Positions 61,671 to 64,000 of a stretch of 64,000 nucleotides of DNA are shown piece by piece (position 1 is the stretch's first letter; the number at the start of each line of letters is the position of its first letter). The DNA comes from Rhodobacter sp. GTDB lineage: Bacteria; Pseudomonadota; Alphaproteobacteria; Rhodobacterales; Rhodobacteraceae. The translations under genes and the position numbers were made by a program. A model generated the notes under the pieces. It was not told the origin of the DNA. It saw only the letters and a list, made by a program, of their open reading frames with translations, and did no database searches. The stretch covers positions 15,829 to 79,828 of the forward strand of contig JACKKF010000010.1 in assembly GCA_020637555.1 (NCBI GenBank), read 5' to 3'.

Positions 61671-61799
61671 GCATTCGTATGCCAATCTTCCCGAAGCACC
61701 CCCAGCATTTCAAGAATTATTTATGCATCGCGCGCCTATTATTTGTGTTGCGGGGCGGCGCAAACGTGGACTAGCGTTATTACAAACGTATGCAATACG
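61671..61799. promoter_or_regulatory. Paired operator-like sites between divergent ABC genes
   Basis: GCATTCGTATGC (61671-61682) and CGTATGCAATACG (61787-61799; perfect 5-bp arms) share CGTATGC. One lies near the receptor gene and the other just before the ATPase start. They look like sites for one dimeric (LacI- or GntR-type) regulator encoded outside the window. Confidence 0.45.
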
Positions 61800-61807
61800 A
61801 GGGCGCC

Positions 61808-62854
61808 ATGGCCGAGGTCAAACTGCAGAACGTGTCAAAGCGATGGGGCTCTTTCGTTGGCGTGGCCGATTTCAGCCTGACAATTGCCGACCGGGAATTC
61901 CTGGTGCTCCTGGGGCCGTCGGGCTGTGGCAAGACCACCACCATGCGGATGATCGCCGGGCTCGAGGATGCGACCGATGGCGACATCCTGATCGACGGCG
62001 CGCGCGTCAACGACCTGAGCCCCAAGGATCGAGATGTGGCGATGGTGTTCCAGAGCTATGCGCTCTATCCCAACATGAACGTCTACGAGAACATCCGCTT
62101 TCCGCTGAAAGTGCGCAAGATCGACCCGCACAGCCATGACGCCAAGGTGCGTCGCGCGGCCGAGATGGTCGAACTGACCGACTTCCTGCATCGTCGTCCC
62201 GCCGAATTGTCGGGCGGCCAGCGCCAGCGTGTGGCGCTGGCGCGCGCCATCGTCCGGCAGCCCAACGTGTTCCTGATGGATGAACCCCTGTCGAACCTGG
62301 ACGCGAAGCTGCGTGTCTCGACCCGGGCGCAGATCAAGAATCTGTCGCATGAATTGCAGGTGACGACCATCTATGTCACCCATGACCAGATCGAGGCCAT
62401 GACCCTTGCCGACCGTGTGGTGGTGATGAACCGCGGTGTCGTGCAGCAGGTCGGCAGCCCGACCGAAATCTACGACCGACCCGCCAATACCTTTGTCGCC
62501 AGTTTCATCGGCAGCCCGGCGATGAACCTGATGTCGGGCACCGTCGCGGGTGGCGTCTTCAGTGGCCAGAACGTCAGCATTGCCGGTCTCGATGCGCCGG
62601 ACGGGCCGGTCACGCTGGGCTTCCGCGCCGAGGACGCAACCCTGGCCGATACGGGCGCGGGCCAGATCGCGGCCGCGATCTATTCGCTGGAACTGCTGGG
62701 CGATGCCACCATGGTCACGGTGCGGGCCGGCGGGGCGCTGGTCGCCGTCAAGGCACCAAAGGACTTCCGGGCCGAGATCGGCAGCGCGGTCGCCATCGCG
62801 ATCCCGCCAGCCGCCTGCCACCTGTTCCACGCCGAAAGCGGAGACCGCCTTTGA
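61808..62854 (+). CDS. Sugar ABC transporter ATPase (UgpC/MsmX type)
   Basis: A 348-residue ATPase. Walker A is GPSGCGKTT, the signature is ELSGGQRQRVALARAIV, Walker B is FLMDEPLSNLDAKLR and the H-loop is YVTHDQIEAMT. The C-terminal part (about 240-348) is a TOBE regulatory domain. ATG 61808 (MAEVKL) is preferred; ATG 61790 overlaps the operator-like repeat. It energises the MalF/MalG permeases encoded on the other strand and overlaps the oxidoreductase start by 4 bp. Confidence 0.93.
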   Translation: MAEVKLQNVSKRWGSFVGVADFSLTIADREFLVLLGPSGCGKTTTMRMIAGLEDATDGDILIDGARVNDLSPKDRDVAMVFQSYALYPNMNVYENIRFPLKVRKIDPHSHDAKVRRAAEMVELTDFLHRRPAELSGGQRQRVALARAIVRQPNVFLMDEPLSNLDAKLRVSTRAQIKNLSHELQVTTIYVTHDQIEAMTLADRVVVMNRGVVQQVGSPTEIYDRPANTFVASFIGSPAMNLMSGTVAGGVFSGQNVSIAGLDAPDGPVTLGFRAEDATLADTGAGQIAAAIYSLELLGDATMVTVRAGGALVAVKAPKDFRAEIGSAVAIAIPPAACHLFHAESGDRL

Positions 62855-64000
62855 CCCGACCGGACCGCCAGTCCTGGGATTTCATCGTCATCGGCGCGGG
62901 ATCGGCCGGGTGCGCGGTGGCCCATGGTCTGGTCACCCGCCAGGCCGGGCGGGTGCTGGTGCTGGAAGCTGGGCCAGACGATTCGTCACCGCTGGTGCGC
63001 ATGCCGTTCGGCCTGGTCTGGATGATCGGCCGGGGTCGGCGCGACTGGCGTTTCCAATCCACGCCGCAGGCCGGGTTGGGCGGGCGGCGGATCGCCATTC
63101 CGCGCGGGCGGATGCTGGGCGGCTCAGGGTCGATCAACTCGATGGTCTGGTTTCGCGGGCGTGGCGCCGATTTCGATGACTGGCGCCTGCCGGGCTGGTC
63201 CTGGGCCGAGGTGGCGCCCGCATTCGATGCCGTTGAAGCCGCCGTGCAGCCCCGGCGCCTGACCGGGGCCCATCCGCTGACGGAATCGCTGACGTCGATG
63301 TTTCCGGCTGGTGATCCCCGGCGGATCCCGCATCCCGACCGGGAAAGTGCCGGGGTGTTTGCCTTCAACCTGCACGCCGGGCGGCGCTGGTCTGCCGCCG
63401 ATGCCTTTCTGCGCCCGGCGCTGGCGCAGGGAGCGACGCTGCGCACTGGCGCACAGGTGACGCGGCTGGTGTTGCGCGGCGACCGTGCCTGTGGCGTGGA
63501 ACTGAGCGATGGCGCGCATCTGATGGCAAACAGGGGCGTGATCCTGTCGGCGGGCGCGATCGGATCACCGGCGATCCTTCTGGCCTCGGGGCTGGGACCG
63601 GCGGGGGACCTGCGCGCGGCCGGCATGGACCCGATCCTTGATCTGGCGGGGATCGGCGCCAATCTGCATGACCATCCCGGTGCCGGGCTGCATTTTCAGG
63701 GGCCCGGGTCAGGCTATGGCCTGGTGCCGCGCCTTGCGCATCGCTGGGCGATGGCGCCCTGGCAATGGCTGGTCGCCGGCACGGGGATATTCGCCTCGCC
63801 GACCGTCGAAGGCGGCGGGTTCTTTGCCGCCCATGGCAACGGCGGAGAGCCCGACATCCAGTCGCATTTCATTCCCTTCCGCCTGCCGCATGACGGGCGA
63901 CGATACGCCCTGGCGCAGGGGTATTTCGCCGATGCCTGTCTGTGCCGGCCGCGGTCCCGGGGGGCGTTGCGTCTGGGGCGCGGCGGGCTTGAGATCGATC
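62851..64000 (+). CDS. GMC-family FAD oxidoreductase, C-terminus beyond window
   Basis: An open frame of 383 codons reaches the right edge. It starts at TTG 62851, which overlaps the ATPase stop (TTGA). The FAD dinucleotide motif VIGAGSAGCAVA is near residue 15. GRMLGGSGSINSMVWFRG is the first GMC signature and GAIGSPAILLASGLGP the second. The C-terminal His/His or His/Asn active pair is missing because the gene continues outside. These enzymes oxidise choline, alcohols or sugars. Its operon with a sugar-type ABC transporter suggests the imported alcohol as substrate. Confidence 0.92.
   Translation, partial: MTRPDRQSWDFIVIGAGSAGCAVAHGLVTRQAGRVLVLEAGPDDSSPLVRMPFGLVWMIGRGRRDWRFQSTPQAGLGGRRIAIPRGRMLGGSGSINSMVWFRGRGADFDDWRLPGWSWAEVAPAFDAVEAAVQPRRLTGAHPLTESLTSMFPAGDPRRIPHPDRESAGVFAFNLHAGRRWSAADAFLRPALAQGATLRTGAQVTRLVLRGDRACGVELSDGAHLMANRGVILSAGAIGSPAILLASGLGPAGDLRAAGMDPILDLAGIGANLHDHPGAGLHFQGPGSGYGLVPRLAHRWAMAPWQWLVAGTGIFASPTVEGGGFFAAHGNGGEPDIQSHFIPFRLPHDGRRYALAQGYFADACLCRPRSRGALRLGRGGLEID

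Overview
The window looks like part of a low-copy plasmid or chromid of a GC-rich alphaproteobacterium, most likely Rhodobacteraceae. The main evidence is a repABC replicon at 1.8-5.3 kb, with RepA and RepB overlapping TGATG and two copies of a 16-bp palindrome in and beside repC. Next to it are a tyrosine recombinase and two toxin-antitoxin pairs. Most of the rest is transporter-rich catabolic cargo: three complete TRAP systems, two or three ABC systems and many LysR/MarR/TetR/RpiR regulators. No rRNA, tRNA, CRISPR array or IS transposase was seen.

Layout. 1-0.74 kb: 5' part of a secreted polysaccharide lyase (-), cut by the window edge, divergent from a LysR gene. 1.8-9.8 kb: plasmid maintenance block (repC, repB, repA, recombinase, AbrB/Doc, WGR protein, DUF1612 HTH protein, Xre/RES). 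9.8-12.5 kb: TetR, PaaK-like ligase and crotonase operon (-). 12.8-18.0 kb: TRAP DctPQM plus fumarase-superfamily lyase (+) facing a LysR gene. 18.1-22.1 kb: MarR (-) divergent from DoxX plus TRAP DctPQM (+), with three 14-bp repeats spaced 27 bp apart between them. 22.2-28.5 kb: TRAP DctMPQ, N-acyl-D-amino-acid deacylase and D-cysteine desulfhydrase-like enzyme (-), divergent from LysR; a D-amino-acid utilisation unit. 28.5-33.6 kb: NMT1/ThiY-type ABC transporter with a double permease and an MTHFSD-like cyclo-ligase (-), divergent from RpiR with a clear operator.

33.8-43.3 kb is the most unusual stretch. A translationally coupled trio (cNMP-binding/patatin phospholipase, DUF3307 membrane protein, Cache-HAMP class III adenylate cyclase) converges on a second operon (DUF4399, PrmC-like methyltransferase, fused solute-binding/permease protein, second permease, second cNMP-binding/patatin phospholipase). 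The second operon has no ABC ATPase, and its permeases have degraded EAA loops. Together they suggest a cAMP-controlled phospholipase signalling module. A NarL/histidine-kinase pair, a universal stress protein and a BCCT transporter follow (43.4-48.4 kb).

48.4-57.2 kb is one tight minus-strand run: FMN glutamate-synthase-like protein, pyruvate:quinone oxidoreductase (PoxB), DUF4396, CyoABCD, class II glutamine amidotransferase. PoxB would pass electrons to ubiquinone and CyoABCD would oxidise the quinol with O2. 57.4-64 kb: a double SnoaL-like protein and a sugar-type ABC transporter (-), divergent from its ATPase and a GMC oxidoreductase (+) cut by the right edge.
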